Source of the DNA: CAYXST01 sp964472495
GTDB taxonomy: Bacteria; Patescibacteriota; Minisyncoccia; Portnoybacterales; UBA2143
Direction of reading: 5' to 3'
NCBI GenBank assembly: GCA_964472495.1
Contig: CAYYLD010000006.1
Span: 1-32,061 of the forward strand
DNA: 32,061 bases
The notes under the pieces were generated by a model. It saw only the letters and a list, made by a program, of their open reading frames with translations. It was not told the origin of the DNA and made no database searches. The position numbers and the translations under genes were made by a program. This document shows, piece after piece, positions 1 to 6,157 of the stretch; positions within the stretch are counted from its first letter, which is position 1; the number at the start of each line of letters is the position of its first letter.

Positions 1-116
1 TTACAAAATTTCTTCAGCTCTATTTTTTTCTGAGTCGTTTTTTTATTTTTACGCGACCAATAATTAATCCGTTTGCAAACGCTGCACTGCAGTTTTATCA
101 AATTATCCTGAGACAT
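1..116 (-). CDS. rpmG: 50S ribosomal protein bL33 (partial, runs off the left edge)
   Basis: The reverse complement reads from an ATG at 114-116 for 38 codons to the window edge without a stop. The peptide starts MSQDNLIKLQCSVC and continues with KRINYWSRKNKK and KKIELKKF, the bL33 pattern; the first CxxC pair (CSVC) of the zinc-type form is visible, and the second would lie beyond the edge. bL33 is a small protein of the large ribosomal subunit. The start codon is 1 nt past the 3' end of tRNA-Thr(GGT), so it must be released by tRNA processing or read from the same transcript. A tRNA-rpmG order is common in bacteria, often followed by secE-nusG. Confidence 0.85.
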   Translation of the reverse strand, partial: MSQDNLIKLQCSVCKRINYWSRKNKKTTQKKIELKKFC

Positions 117-117
117 G

Positions 118-191
118 AGCCCAGAGGCGGATTCGAACCGCCGACCTACACATTACCAATGTGTTGCTCTAACCAACTGAGCTATCTGGGC
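118..191 (-). tRNA. tRNA-Thr (anticodon GGT)
   Basis: The minus strand folds into a full cloverleaf: a 7-bp acceptor stem (GCCCAGA with TCTGGGC), D arm with AGTTGGTTA, anticodon stem ACACA/TGTGT around TTGGTAA (anticodon GGT), and a T arm with loop TTCGAAT. The 3' CCA is not encoded (the sequence continues T-CAT), so a CCA-adding enzyme is needed. The gene abuts rpmG. Confidence 0.95.
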
Positions 192-202
192 ATTCTATCT
201 AA

Positions 203-505
203 TTAGGACTCTAAAAATTTATAAAAATTAACGATAGCGATTCCTGCGTATCCCCAAACAAACGGCAACCATAAAGGTATCAGCCAAGTAGGATTCATGT
301 AATACCATATTCCACTTTTTATGCAAACTATCTCTGTTACGGCCCCACCGATGGTGCAAAAAAGAAAAATTTTAAGACCTACCTTATCGAACCAAATAGG
401 ATAAAAAACAACAAGACCTAAAACTAAAATCCCCGAACTTAATAAATTATTCCTCCAGAATAACAGAACAACAATAAAAGGAAATAAGGCAAAAAGAATA
501 TACAA
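203..505 (-). CDS. Small membrane protein between two tRNA genes
   Basis: This 100-residue ORF starts at a TTG (503-505); no ATG or clear Shine-Dalgarno is near, so the start is uncertain. It is almost entirely hydrophobic, with about three or four predicted membrane segments, and ends in the aromatic, proline-rich pattern GIWYYMNPTWLIPLWLPF followed by VWGYAGIAIVNFYKFLES. That tryptophan/proline pattern recalls polytopic enzymes related to carotenoid or lipid metabolism, but I cannot assign a family. It sits between tRNA-Tyr and tRNA-Thr(GGT) on the same strand, so it is presumably co-transcribed with them and rpmG. A protein gene inside a tRNA run is unusual. Confidence 0.6.
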   Translation of the reverse strand: MYILFALFPFIVVLLFWRNNLLSSGILVLGLVVFYPIWFDKVGLKIFLFCTIGGAVTEIVCIKSGIWYYMNPTWLIPLWLPFVWGYAGIAIVNFYKFLES

Positions 506-536
506 AAAAAACTTTCGTAGTTAAATAAAAATCGCG

Positions 537-619
537 TGGGCAGGGAGGGATTCGAACCCCCGTAGTCCGAAGACGCCAGATTTACAGTCTGGTGCATTTG
601 ACCACTCTGCCACCTACCC
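537..619 (-). tRNA. tRNA-Tyr (anticodon GTA)
   Basis: This is a class II tRNA on the minus strand, 83 nt with a long variable arm (CGTCTTCGGACTAC). The acceptor stem is GGGTAGG/CCTGCCC with one G:U pair, the anticodon stem is CCAGA/TCTGG around CTGTAAA (anticodon GTA), and the T loop is TTCGAAT. The discriminator is A and CCA is not encoded. Only one base separates it from the encoded CCA of the upstream tRNA-Thr(TGT). Confidence 0.95.
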
Positions 620-620
620 T

Positions 621-695
621 TGGAGCCAGCGGAGGGATTCGGACCCCCGACCGACGGTTTACAAAACCGCTGCTCTACCCCTGAGCTACGCTGGC
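621..695 (-). tRNA. tRNA-Thr (anticodon TGT), CCA encoded
   Basis: This is a cloverleaf on the minus strand: acceptor GCCAGCG/CGCTGGC, D arm with AGGGGTAGA, anticodon stem GCGGT/ACCGT around TTTGTAA (anticodon TGT). Unlike the other two tRNAs here, it encodes its 3' CCA (621-623). The T loop reads TCCGAAT, so position 55, normally U and modified to pseudouridine, is C. It begins 5 nt downstream of the TPR-protein stop codon, so it is probably processed from the rpsB-tsf transcript. Confidence 0.93.
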
Positions 696-700
696 TAAAA

Positions 701-1384
701 CTATTTACCGCTATTGTTCTTGATACCCATTTCCTTTAACTCTTCTAAAACTTCTTTAACTTTCTTGTCTTTGGAACCCAACTTAACGGCTATTTCCAAG
801 GAGGCCTTGGCATCTGTATAATTGTGCTGCCTCCAATATAAAAGACCGAGAAATTTATAGGCGGTAATATTCTTGGGATTCTCAACAATCAAATCAATCC
901 ATTTCTGTTCTTCTTTAATCGGCTTATCCAACTCACTGATAGGAATTTCCTCGCTTTCTTCCTCGACCGGTTGAGAAATTATCTCTTCTCTTTCTATTTT
1001 AACGGGGATTTCCTCGGATTGACCAGTTGATAAATCTTTGGTTCTTTTTCTTCTTTGTTCCCTTTGCTTAATCCACTCTTTTGATTTTTGAGTCATTGTT
1101 TGCGAACTACGTCTCAATCTTTCAATCCATCTGCTCAATAAATTCTCTGTTTTCAAAAAGATGATTTTTACCCGCCGTAAAAATTTCTCCAAACCGACAA
1201 TTAGATTAAGCCAATGCTGTTTGTAATTAATCTCTCGTAATCTTTGAGTCAGGCCTCTTTTCCTTTCCAAAATAATCATCTCTTCCTCTGACAAACGAGC
1301 CAATACCGGAATTTTCCGATAAACAATGGCCACCAATCCTCCTAAACTAAAACCAATAATAAGGTAAAGGATAAAATTAAACAT
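701..1384 (-). CDS. Membrane-anchored TPR-repeat protein
   Basis: The 227-residue protein has an N-terminal membrane segment (about residues 3-22, FILYLIIGFSLGGLVAIVY), then a long basic, helix-rich stretch (25-125) full of Arg/Lys, an acidic linker (about 125-160), and a C-terminal tetratricopeptide-like unit (ITAYKFLGLLYWRQHNY..A). The single anchor suggests a cytoplasmic scaffold on the inner membrane. It starts 2 nt after the tsf stop codon, so it belongs to the rpsB-tsf operon, and the tRNA-Thr gene follows 5 nt after its end. TPR proteins mediate protein contacts; the partner here is unknown. The fold assignment is moderately sure, the function is not. Confidence 0.75.
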   Translation of the reverse strand: MFNFILYLIIGFSLGGLVAIVYRKIPVLARLSEEEMIILERKRGLTQRLREINYKQHWLNLIVGLEKFLRRVKIIFLKTENLLSRWIERLRRSSQTMTQKSKEWIKQREQRRKRTKDLSTGQSEEIPVKIEREEIISQPVEEESEEIPISELDKPIKEEQKWIDLIVENPKNITAYKFLGLLYWRQHNYTDAKASLEIAVKLGSKDKKVKEVLEELKEMGIKNNSGK

Positions 1385-1386
1385 AG

Positions 1387-1836
1387 CTATATCTCTAATC
1401 TAACAAACTTACCTATTCTAATATTTTCACCCAATTTAGCAATAGCTTCATTAATTAATTCTTCAATAGTTTTCTGCTCATCTTTGATGAAGGGTTGACT
1501 TAAAAGCTCCTTTAGATTTTCCGGATTCATAGCCGCCACATGCATGGCTAAATCGTGGGCCAATTCTTTAAATTGTTCGTTCTTGGCTACAAAATCGGTT
1601 TCGCAATTCAATTCCAAAATTACCCCTATTTTGCTCTGGTTATGAACGTATGTTTCAATTAAGCCCTGTTTAGCTTCCCGCTCGGCTTTTTTTAGGGCTT
1701 TTTCCCGGCCGCTTTTCTTCAAAATTTCCAAAGCCTTTGTCTGGTCACCGCCGGCTTTTTCCAGGGCTTCTTTACATTCCATGACCGAAATATTCGTCTT
1801 CTGGCGAAGTTTTTTAATTTGTTCTGCGCTAATCAT
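1387..1836 (-). CDS. tsf: Elongation factor Ts, short form
   Basis: EF-Ts catalyses GDP/GTP exchange on EF-Tu. The N-terminal UBA-like domain (residues 1-45, ISAEQIKKLRQKTNISVMEC) and the core motif TDFVAKN (80-86), which inserts near the EF-Tu nucleotide site, are both intact. The protein is only 149 residues, against about 280 in E. coli and about 196 in Thermus: most of the second core subdomain and coiled coil are missing, and it ends with a typical IRIGKFVRLEI. Short EF-Ts proteins occur in reduced lineages such as CPR bacteria. It lies downstream of rpsB, the usual bacterial order, separated by a structured repeat region of about 260 bp. Confidence 0.95.
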   Translation of the reverse strand: MISAEQIKKLRQKTNISVMECKEALEKAGGDQTKALEILKKSGREKALKKAEREAKQGLIETYVHNQSKIGVILELNCETDFVAKNEQFKELAHDLAMHVAAMNPENLKELLSQPFIKDEQKTIEELINEAIAKLGENIRIGKFVRLEI

Positions 1837-1854
1837 AAATTAATAATACGATAT

Positions 1855-1996
1855 TAGGGACAAGACAATTGCTTTCAGCGGCATAGAAATGCGAGCGGGC
1901 ATGGTTCCGAGCGAAGCGAGAAGAGTGAGCATTTCTCTGCAGCGAAATTTCTCGCTGGGGAATTTCGCGTAGCCGAAGATAATTGTCTTGTCCTAA
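1855..1996 (+). repeat. Nested inverted-repeat element between rpsB and tsf
   Basis: Outer arms TTAGGGACAAGACAATT (1855-1871) and AATTGTCTTGTCCTAA (1981-1996) are inverted copies with one extra base. Inside are two further inverted pairs: AGAAATGC (1886-1893) with GCATTTCT (1929-1936), and GCGAAATT (about 1943) with AATTTCGC (ending about 1968). The whole can fold into an outer stem carrying two hairpins. It looks like a miniature inverted-repeat element or a structured RNA segment in the rpsB-tsf transcript. No protein is encoded. Confidence 0.7.
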
Positions 1997-1997
1997 A

Positions 1998-2090
1998 TTT
2001 TTGTCATCTCGGAGCAGCGGTTCAGCTCAACCAAAGAAACCAATTGATTCTGGCTGCCGCGTCCTTGAAAAATGGGTTAGGGTGAGCCTA
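1998..2090 (+). repeat. Copy 1 of a dispersed structured repeat (downstream of rpsB)
   Basis: This segment shares with 4101-4192 the order TTTTGTCATCTC-GAGC ... TTCT-GGCTG ... CGT-TTGAAAAATGG-TTAGG, with a diverged middle. Both copies start with the same TTTTGTCATCTC block and contain a central GC hairpin (here GCAGC with GCTGC). It lies just past the rpsB stop codon. Confidence 0.5.
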
Positions 2091-2095
2091 ATTAT

Positions 2096-2875
2096 TTATT
2101 TCAACACTTTAACAATTGTCCCTAAAATCAATTTCAAGGAAGTGATAGCATCGTCATTAGCCGGAATCGGATAATCAATCAAAGTCGGGTCAGCATTAGT
2201 ATCACATAAACCAATTATCGGAATCTTTTTCATCCTTGCTTCCTTGACAGCTAATTTCTCTTTTTGGGTATCAATAATCAAAAGAGCCTCTGGTAATTTA
2301 ATTAACTTCTTGATTCCACCAAACTGTCTTTCCAGTTTCTGCAACTCTACGTCAAATTCATGTTGTTCTTTCTTGGTATATTTCTTTAATTCGCCTTTTT
2401 TCTTTTTCTCTTCCAAATCACGAAAGCGCTCTAATCGTTGAGAGATAATCTTAAAATTGGTTAAAGTACCCCCTAGCCATCTCTCGCTGACATAAGGCAT
2501 CTGGCATTCTTTAGCCATTCGCCGGGTGATTTCTTTAGCCGCTATCTTAGTGCCGACAAAAAGAATGACTCCTTTTTTCTTTTTAATCTCTCGGATAAAT
2601 TTCAAGGCTTCAGCCAACTTTTGGCGGACTTTTTCCAAATCAATAATATGGACGTTATGCCGACTGGTAAAAATATACGGCTCCATTTTGGCATTCCATT
2701 TGGAAGTCCGATGACCAAAATGGATACCGGCCTTAAGCATTTCCTCTAAGCTCGGGAGTATTTTCTCGATATTTTTTTCAGTTGACTTTTTGCCAGAGGT
2801 AGTCTGTCTCTCCTTTAGCAAAGATACACTTTTAACCGGTTTTTTTATTGTTTTTTTAATTTCCTTTTTTACCAT
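2096..2875 (-). CDS. rpsB: 30S ribosomal protein uS2
   Basis: uS2 is a late-assembling protein of the small ribosomal subunit. Family landmarks are clear: LEEMLKAGIHFGHRTSKWNAK, IDLEKVRQKLAEAL, GVILFVGTK, RWLGGTLTNF and PIIGLCDTNADPTLIDYPIPANDDA. The reading frame stays open to 2923, but the ATG at 2873-2875 has a Shine-Dalgarno AAGGA seven bases upstream and gives MVKKEIKK, so I use it (259 residues). A lysine-rich N-terminal extension of about 40 residues precedes the conserved domain. A promoter at 2933-2960 drives it, with a small palindrome in the leader; tsf follows. Confidence 0.96.
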   Translation of the reverse strand: MVKKEIKKTIKKPVKSVSLLKERQTTSGKKSTEKNIEKILPSLEEMLKAGIHFGHRTSKWNAKMEPYIFTSRHNVHIIDLEKVRQKLAEALKFIREIKKKKGVILFVGTKIAAKEITRRMAKECQMPYVSERWLGGTLTNFKIISQRLERFRDLEEKKKKGELKKYTKKEQHEFDVELQKLERQFGGIKKLIKLPEALLIIDTQKEKLAVKEARMKKIPIIGLCDTNADPTLIDYPIPANDDAITSLKLILGTIVKVLK

Positions 2876-2932
2876 TTTAATCCTTAAAGAGCGTATTTTA
2901 AAGGGCGTGCCTTTAAATAACACCCTTGAAAT

Positions 2933-2960
2933 AGTATATCACATTTTTGAATTAAGGCAA
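2933..2960 (-). promoter_or_regulatory. rpsB promoter (TTGCCT-16-TATACT)
   Basis: On the minus strand the -35 TTGCCT (2955-2960) and -10 TATACT (2933-2938) are 16 bp apart, about 60 bp upstream of the rpsB ATG. The -35 is one half of the palindrome AGGCAATATCTTGCCT (2955-2970), whose other half is the -35 of the divergent rpmE promoter. Confidence 0.65.
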
Positions 2961-2964
2961 TATC

Positions 2965-2993
2965 TTGCCTATTTTATCCTAATCTGTTACTAT
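2965..2993 (+). promoter_or_regulatory. rpmE-prfA promoter (TTGCCT-17-TACTAT), likely leaderless
   Basis: -35 TTGCCT at 2965-2970 and -10 TACTAT at 2988-2993 are separated by 17 bp. The second of two tandem ATGs (3001) is 8 bases beyond the -10, where transcription should start, and no Shine-Dalgarno is present, so the mRNA is probably leaderless. Confidence 0.65.
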
Positions 2994-3000
2994 ATAAATG

Positions 3001-3291
3001 ATGAAAAAAGATATTCATCCTCAATACTATCCCAAAGCTAAAATTAAATGCGCCTGTGGCGCCACTTTTGAAATTGGTTCAACCAAACAGGAAATGGAAG
3101 TAGAAATCTGTTCTCAATGTCATCCTTTTTACACCGGCAAAGAAAAAATCATTGAAACCGGTCAGGTAGAAAAATTTAGAAAAAGATTAGCTAAACGAGA
3201 GACCCGGCTCCTTGGTCCAAAACTTAAAAAGTCCGCCTCCGCCAAGACCTCTCGCCTCGTCTCCGATTCGTCGAAGCGGACGGCGAGGTAA
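3001..3291 (+). CDS. rpmE: 50S ribosomal protein bL31, zinc-type with C-terminal extension
   Basis: bL31 bridges the ribosomal subunits. The protein begins MKKDIHPQYYPKAKIKCACG, the family N-terminus, and has the zinc ligands CAC and CSQC (CxxC) of the C+ form, followed by HPFYTGKEK. The ATG at 2998 just before is also possible; 3001 matches the family start and the expected transcription start. The protein is 96 residues against about 70 normally: the last 30 (SASAKTSRLVSDSSKRTAR) are basic, encoded by a GC-rich stretch with an inverted pair CTCGCC/GGCGAG, and may be an acquired tail. prfA follows after 6 nt, the usual rpmE-prfA order. Confidence 0.95.
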   Translation: MKKDIHPQYYPKAKIKCACGATFEIGSTKQEMEVEICSQCHPFYTGKEKIIETGQVEKFRKRLAKRETRLLGPKLKKSASAKTSRLVSDSSKRTAR

Positions 3292-3297
3292 GAAAAA

Positions 3298-4023
3298 ATG
3301 AGTGGAATTATTATAGAAATCAGAGCCGGGGCCGGTGGCGAAGAAGCAGCTCTCTTTGCGGCTGACCTTTTCCGGATGTATTCCCGCTTTGCCGAAAAAC
3401 AGAATTGGTCCGTCAGTTTAATTGATAGTAGCCAAAGTAGTTTAGGCGGTTATCGGGAAGTAGTTTTTGGAATCAAAGGAACCGATGTTTACGATAAATT
3501 AAAATATGAAGCCGGCGTTCATCGCGTTCAGAGAATTCCAACCACCGAAAAATCCGGCCGAGTTCATACTTCGACTGCTTCGGTAGCTGTTCTTCCACAA
3601 GCTAACGAAGTAGAAATCAAAATCAATCCCCGGGATTTGCGTATTGATGTTCTCCGAGCTTCCGGTCCGGGAGGTCAGTATGTCAATAAGCGCGAGTCAG
3701 CTGTTAGGGTAACCCACCTACCGACCGGCTTAACGGCTATCTGTCAAGAGGAAAGAACTCAACAACAAAACCGAGAAAGCGCCCTTCAGGTTTTACGGGC
3801 TCGTCTCTTGGCTAAAAAGCGAACTGAAGAAATGGCTCAACGAGGAGCCGAAAGACGGGAGCAAATTGGTGCCGCCATGCGGGCTGAAAAAATCCGCACC
3901 TATAATTTTCCTCAAAATCGGATAACTGACCATCGTCTTAATAAGTCCTGGCACCAATTAGATAAAGTCATCGACGGCGATTTGAAGCCAATTATCAAAG
4001 CCTTTCAGAAAATTAATAAGTAA
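3298..4023 (+). CDS. prfA: Peptide chain release factor 1, lacking N-terminal domain 1
   Basis: RF1 releases peptides at UAA/UAG stops. The catalytic GGQ (in ASGPGGQYVNKRES) and the stop-reading tripeptide region RIPTTEKSGRVHTS (PxT type, so RF1 not RF2) are present. The protein is only 241 residues against about 360: it opens directly with GIIIEIRAGAGGEEAALFA, the start of domain 2, so domain 1 (about 100 residues, contacts the stalk base and RF3) is missing. The space upstream is occupied by rpmE, so no frameshifted N-terminus is hidden there. GAGGTAAG ahead of the ATG, overlapping the end of rpmE, can serve as ribosome-binding site. Confidence 0.93.
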   Translation: MSGIIIEIRAGAGGEEAALFAADLFRMYSRFAEKQNWSVSLIDSSQSSLGGYREVVFGIKGTDVYDKLKYEAGVHRVQRIPTTEKSGRVHTSTASVAVLPQANEVEIKINPRDLRIDVLRASGPGGQYVNKRESAVRVTHLPTGLTAICQEERTQQQNRESALQVLRARLLAKKRTEEMAQRGAERREQIGAAMRAEKIRTYNFPQNRITDHRLNKSWHQLDKVIDGDLKPIIKAFQKINK

Positions 4024-4025
4024 CG

Positions 4026-4192
4026 GGAGCTTACCTAACCATTTCGAGAAACGTAGATGACAAAAGCTTTATCTATTTGTAAAAGTGAAAGAGGGTCTGC
4101 TTTTGTCATCTCCGAGCCGAGGCAACAACTTTAATGGAATACAGCTTAATTCTCGGCTGAGGCGTTTTCGAAAAATGGTTAGGTAAGCTTCC
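4026..4192 (+). repeat. Three-way-junction-like inverted-repeat element between prfA and trpS
   Basis: Outer arms GGAGCTTACCTAACCATTTC (4026-4045, continuing to 4053) and its inverted partner at 4163-4192 match over most of about 28 bp. Inside are two hairpins: GATGACAAAAGC (4056-4067) with GCTTTTGTCATC (4099-4110), and AGCCGAG (4115-4121) with CTCGGCT (4152-4158). The right half (4101-4192) is related to 1998-2090. It could end prfA transcription or act as a trpS leader, but no T-box motif is seen. Confidence 0.7.
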
Positions 4193-4206
4193 ACTAATAG
4201 ATTTAC

Positions 4207-5184
4207 ATGAAAAAAAGAATTTTCAGCGGTATTCAGCCAACTGGTCTAGTCCATATTGGCAATTATTTAGGAGCGATTAAAAATTGGGTCAAACTACAAA
4301 ATGAATACGACTCTATTTTTTGTATTGTTGATTTACATGCTTTGACTATTCCCGAAGCCTCCCAGCAAATGCAGAAAAAAATATTTGACCTGGCGACCAC
4401 TTTATTAGCGGCCGGCCTTGACCCTAAAAAATGCGTTCTTTTTGTCCAATCACATATTCCCGAACATACTGAATTAACCTGGCTCCTGAATACAGTCACA
4501 CCCATCGCCGAATTAGAAAGAATGACTCAATTCAAGGAAAAAGCCAAACACTTCAGAGAAAACATCAACATGGGTCTTTTTGACTATCCGGTTTTGATGG
4601 CCGCTGATATTCTTCTTTACCAAACCGATGCGGTGCCAGTTGGTGAAGACCAGCGACAGCATGTTGAATTGGCCAGGACTATCGCCCGAAAGTTTAATCA
4701 GCGACACGGCCAGGTTTTTACTATTCCGGAAGCGCTAATTTATTCTAGCGGGGCCCGGATAATGTCCTTAGCTGACCCAAAGAAGAAAATGGCTAAAAGC
4801 GTCCCTCAAAGTTATCTAGCCCTGACCGACTCGCCGGCCCTAATCCGTCAAAAGATTAAAAAAGCGGTCACTGACTCCGGAAAAGAGATAGAATACTCTC
4901 CGAAAAAACCAGCTATTGTCAATCTGATTAATATCTACGCTGCTTTTTCCGGTCTTTCAGCTGACCAAATTGAAAAAAAATATCAAGGCCAAGGATACGC
5001 TCCCTTTAAAAAAGATTTAGCTGAAATAGTTATTAAAGGATTAAAACTGTTCCAAGCCAAGAAAAAGACCCTGGAGAAAAAACCAACCTACGTTAAGAAA
5101 GTCTTAGCTGACGGTGTCCACAAAGTCCGTCCGCTCGCTCAAAAAACTCTCCAGCAAGCCAAACAAAAAATGGGCCTGATTTAA
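4207..5184 (+). CDS. trpS: Tryptophanyl-tRNA synthetase
   Basis: Class I synthetase that charges tRNA-Trp, 325 residues, normal length. The HIGH motif is HIGN (16-19, in GIQPTGLVHIGNYLGA), the KMSKS loop reads KMAKS (194-198), and the Trp-adenylate pocket motif VGEDQRQHVELAR lies at 145-157. VTPIAELERMTQFKEK and ADILLYQTD are typical. No Shine-Dalgarno precedes the ATG; it lies 15 bases after the inverted-repeat element. It converges with the HAD gene across a shared terminator. Confidence 0.97.
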   Translation: MKKRIFSGIQPTGLVHIGNYLGAIKNWVKLQNEYDSIFCIVDLHALTIPEASQQMQKKIFDLATTLLAAGLDPKKCVLFVQSHIPEHTELTWLLNTVTPIAELERMTQFKEKAKHFRENINMGLFDYPVLMAADILLYQTDAVPVGEDQRQHVELARTIARKFNQRHGQVFTIPEALIYSSGARIMSLADPKKKMAKSVPQSYLALTDSPALIRQKIKKAVTDSGKEIEYSPKKPAIVNLINIYAAFSGLSADQIEKKYQGQGYAPFKKDLAEIVIKGLKLFQAKKKTLEKKPTYVKKVLADGVHKVRPLAQKTLQQAKQKMGLI

Positions 5185-5354
5185 AATAAAAAAGGCGCGT
5201 CTGAATATAAGGGTTGCCCTTTTGGATCACGAAAAGGGCGTGTATCGAGATTCCATGATCTCGCCGAAGGCGAGGTCGTGGTCGAGAGGCATGCCCTTCG
5301 GCGATAAAAAGGCGATCCTTTAAACGATATTTTTCAGAAGCGCCTTTTTTATTC
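5185..5354 (+). terminator. Bidirectional terminator with a palindromic repeat in its loop
   Basis: The arms 5185-5208 (AATAAAAAAGGCGCGTCTGA...) and 5328-5354 (...TCAGAAGCGCCTTTTTTATT) form a GC-rich stem flanked by A-run and T-run, so it can stop transcription from trpS (plus) and the HAD gene (minus). The loop is about 120 bp rather than a few bases and contains a nested palindrome of the AAGGGTTGCC family. Confidence 0.75.
5209..5325 (+). repeat. AAGGGTTGCC-family palindrome (extended copy) inside a terminator loop
   Basis: Starts AAGGGTTGCCCTTTTGGATC and ends GGCGATCCTTT, with an inner hairpin GATCTCGCCGAAGGCGAGGTC. The part GGTCGAGAGGCATGCCCTTC is echoed at 12060-12090 (GGTCAAGAGGCATACCCTCC), so this is the same composite element seen upstream of the CDF gene. 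Confidence 0.65.
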
Positions 5355-6122
5355 TTCGTAATAATTAAGCAAAAAATCAACTAATAAATGACCGCCTAAT
5401 TTTTCTCCTTCGGCCTTAATAAAATACTCTCCCTTAACTCTTTCGGGAGCGACCGAAACTCCTTTACCAACTTGAAGCATCTCTTCATCATTGTAATTAT
5501 TACCAGTGGTCATAATCTGTTTTGGTTCCAGGCCCAGCTGCTTGGCTAAATTAATAATCGCTTTGCCCTTGGACATTTCTCGACTACCAATATCATAACC
5601 TTCGTTAGTCCAAAGACAATACAGATTATCAGCGGCTATCTCTTTAACTAAATTAGGTATCTCATCCATCTGGTCACAATGAACGGTCAGAATAAACATC
5701 TTCGGCTCAAAGCCGCGGATTTTTTTGTTATTAGCCATCATTTCTTTAATCTTTTCTTTAATATCTCTTAACTGCCCAAAGTATTCATCTGGATAAGAAG
5801 GATGAATAATTTTATTATCCAGCCAAGTCAGATTGCCATTCTCGGCCTGAAGAATTATTTGATTGTCAAAAATCCGGTTTACCAAGCTTTTTAAATATAA
5901 AATATTACGGCCAGACGAAAAGCCAATTTTAAGATATTTTTTAAGTTCTTTCAACTTCTCAACAAACGGTGGCAAAAGTTGATGGGACTTCATATATAAT
6001 TCAGTGCCGTCTTCGTTCTCTCTCAATTCGGTGCCCACTGGAATAATCACTCCATCAATATCAAAAACAACTATTCTTAAATCAGCTAACTCTTTTTTGG
6101 TAATTTCTTTTATCTCCTTCAT
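5349..6122 (-). CDS. HAD-superfamily hydrolase (Cof-like phosphatase)
   Basis: This 257-residue soluble protein has HAD motif I as DIDGV (21-25; nucleophile Asp21, acid/base Asp23), motif II at IGFSSGR, a motif III lysine in REMSKGKAIINLAKQLG, and motif IV as TGNNYNDEEMLQ (GNxxND in place of GDxxND). The layout with a cap between motifs II and III matches the Cof / sugar-phosphate phosphatase group; the substrate cannot be read from sequence. Its promoter (6129-6157) lies in the end of mnmA and places the transcription start at the ATG. The last codons overlap the bidirectional terminator. Confidence 0.85.
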   Translation of the reverse strand: MKEIKEITKKELADLRIVVFDIDGVIIPVGTELRENEDGTELYMKSHQLLPPFVEKLKELKKYLKIGFSSGRNILYLKSLVNRIFDNQIILQAENGNLTWLDNKIIHPSYPDEYFGQLRDIKEKIKEMMANNKKIRGFEPKMFILTVHCDQMDEIPNLVKEIAADNLYCLWTNEGYDIGSREMSKGKAIINLAKQLGLEPKQIMTTGNNYNDEEMLQVGKGVSVAPERVKGEYFIKAEGEKLGGHLLVDFLLNYYEE

Positions 6123-6128
6123 ATCTTT

Positions 6129-6157
6129 ATTATAATATCATCCCGCCGCCTAAGCAA
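6129..6157 (-). promoter_or_regulatory. HAD gene promoter (TTGCTT-17-TATAAT), likely leaderless
   Basis: Minus-strand -35 TTGCTT (6152-6157) and perfect -10 TATAAT (6129-6134) with a 17-bp spacer. Only 6 bases (AAAGAT) separate the -10 from the ATG, so transcription should start at the A of the ATG. The promoter lies inside the 3' end of mnmA. Confidence 0.7.

Noticed and set aside
2876..2923. N-terminal extension of uS2 (16 residues)
   Set aside because: The downstream ATG has a Shine-Dalgarno, and the extension lies in a palindrome in the leader.
4024..4206. T-box riboswitch before trpS
   Set aside because: The region is strongly structured, but I find no T-box sequence (NNUGGNACCRCG) or terminator/antiterminator pair, and its right half is related to a segment after rpsB, so it is more likely a repeat.
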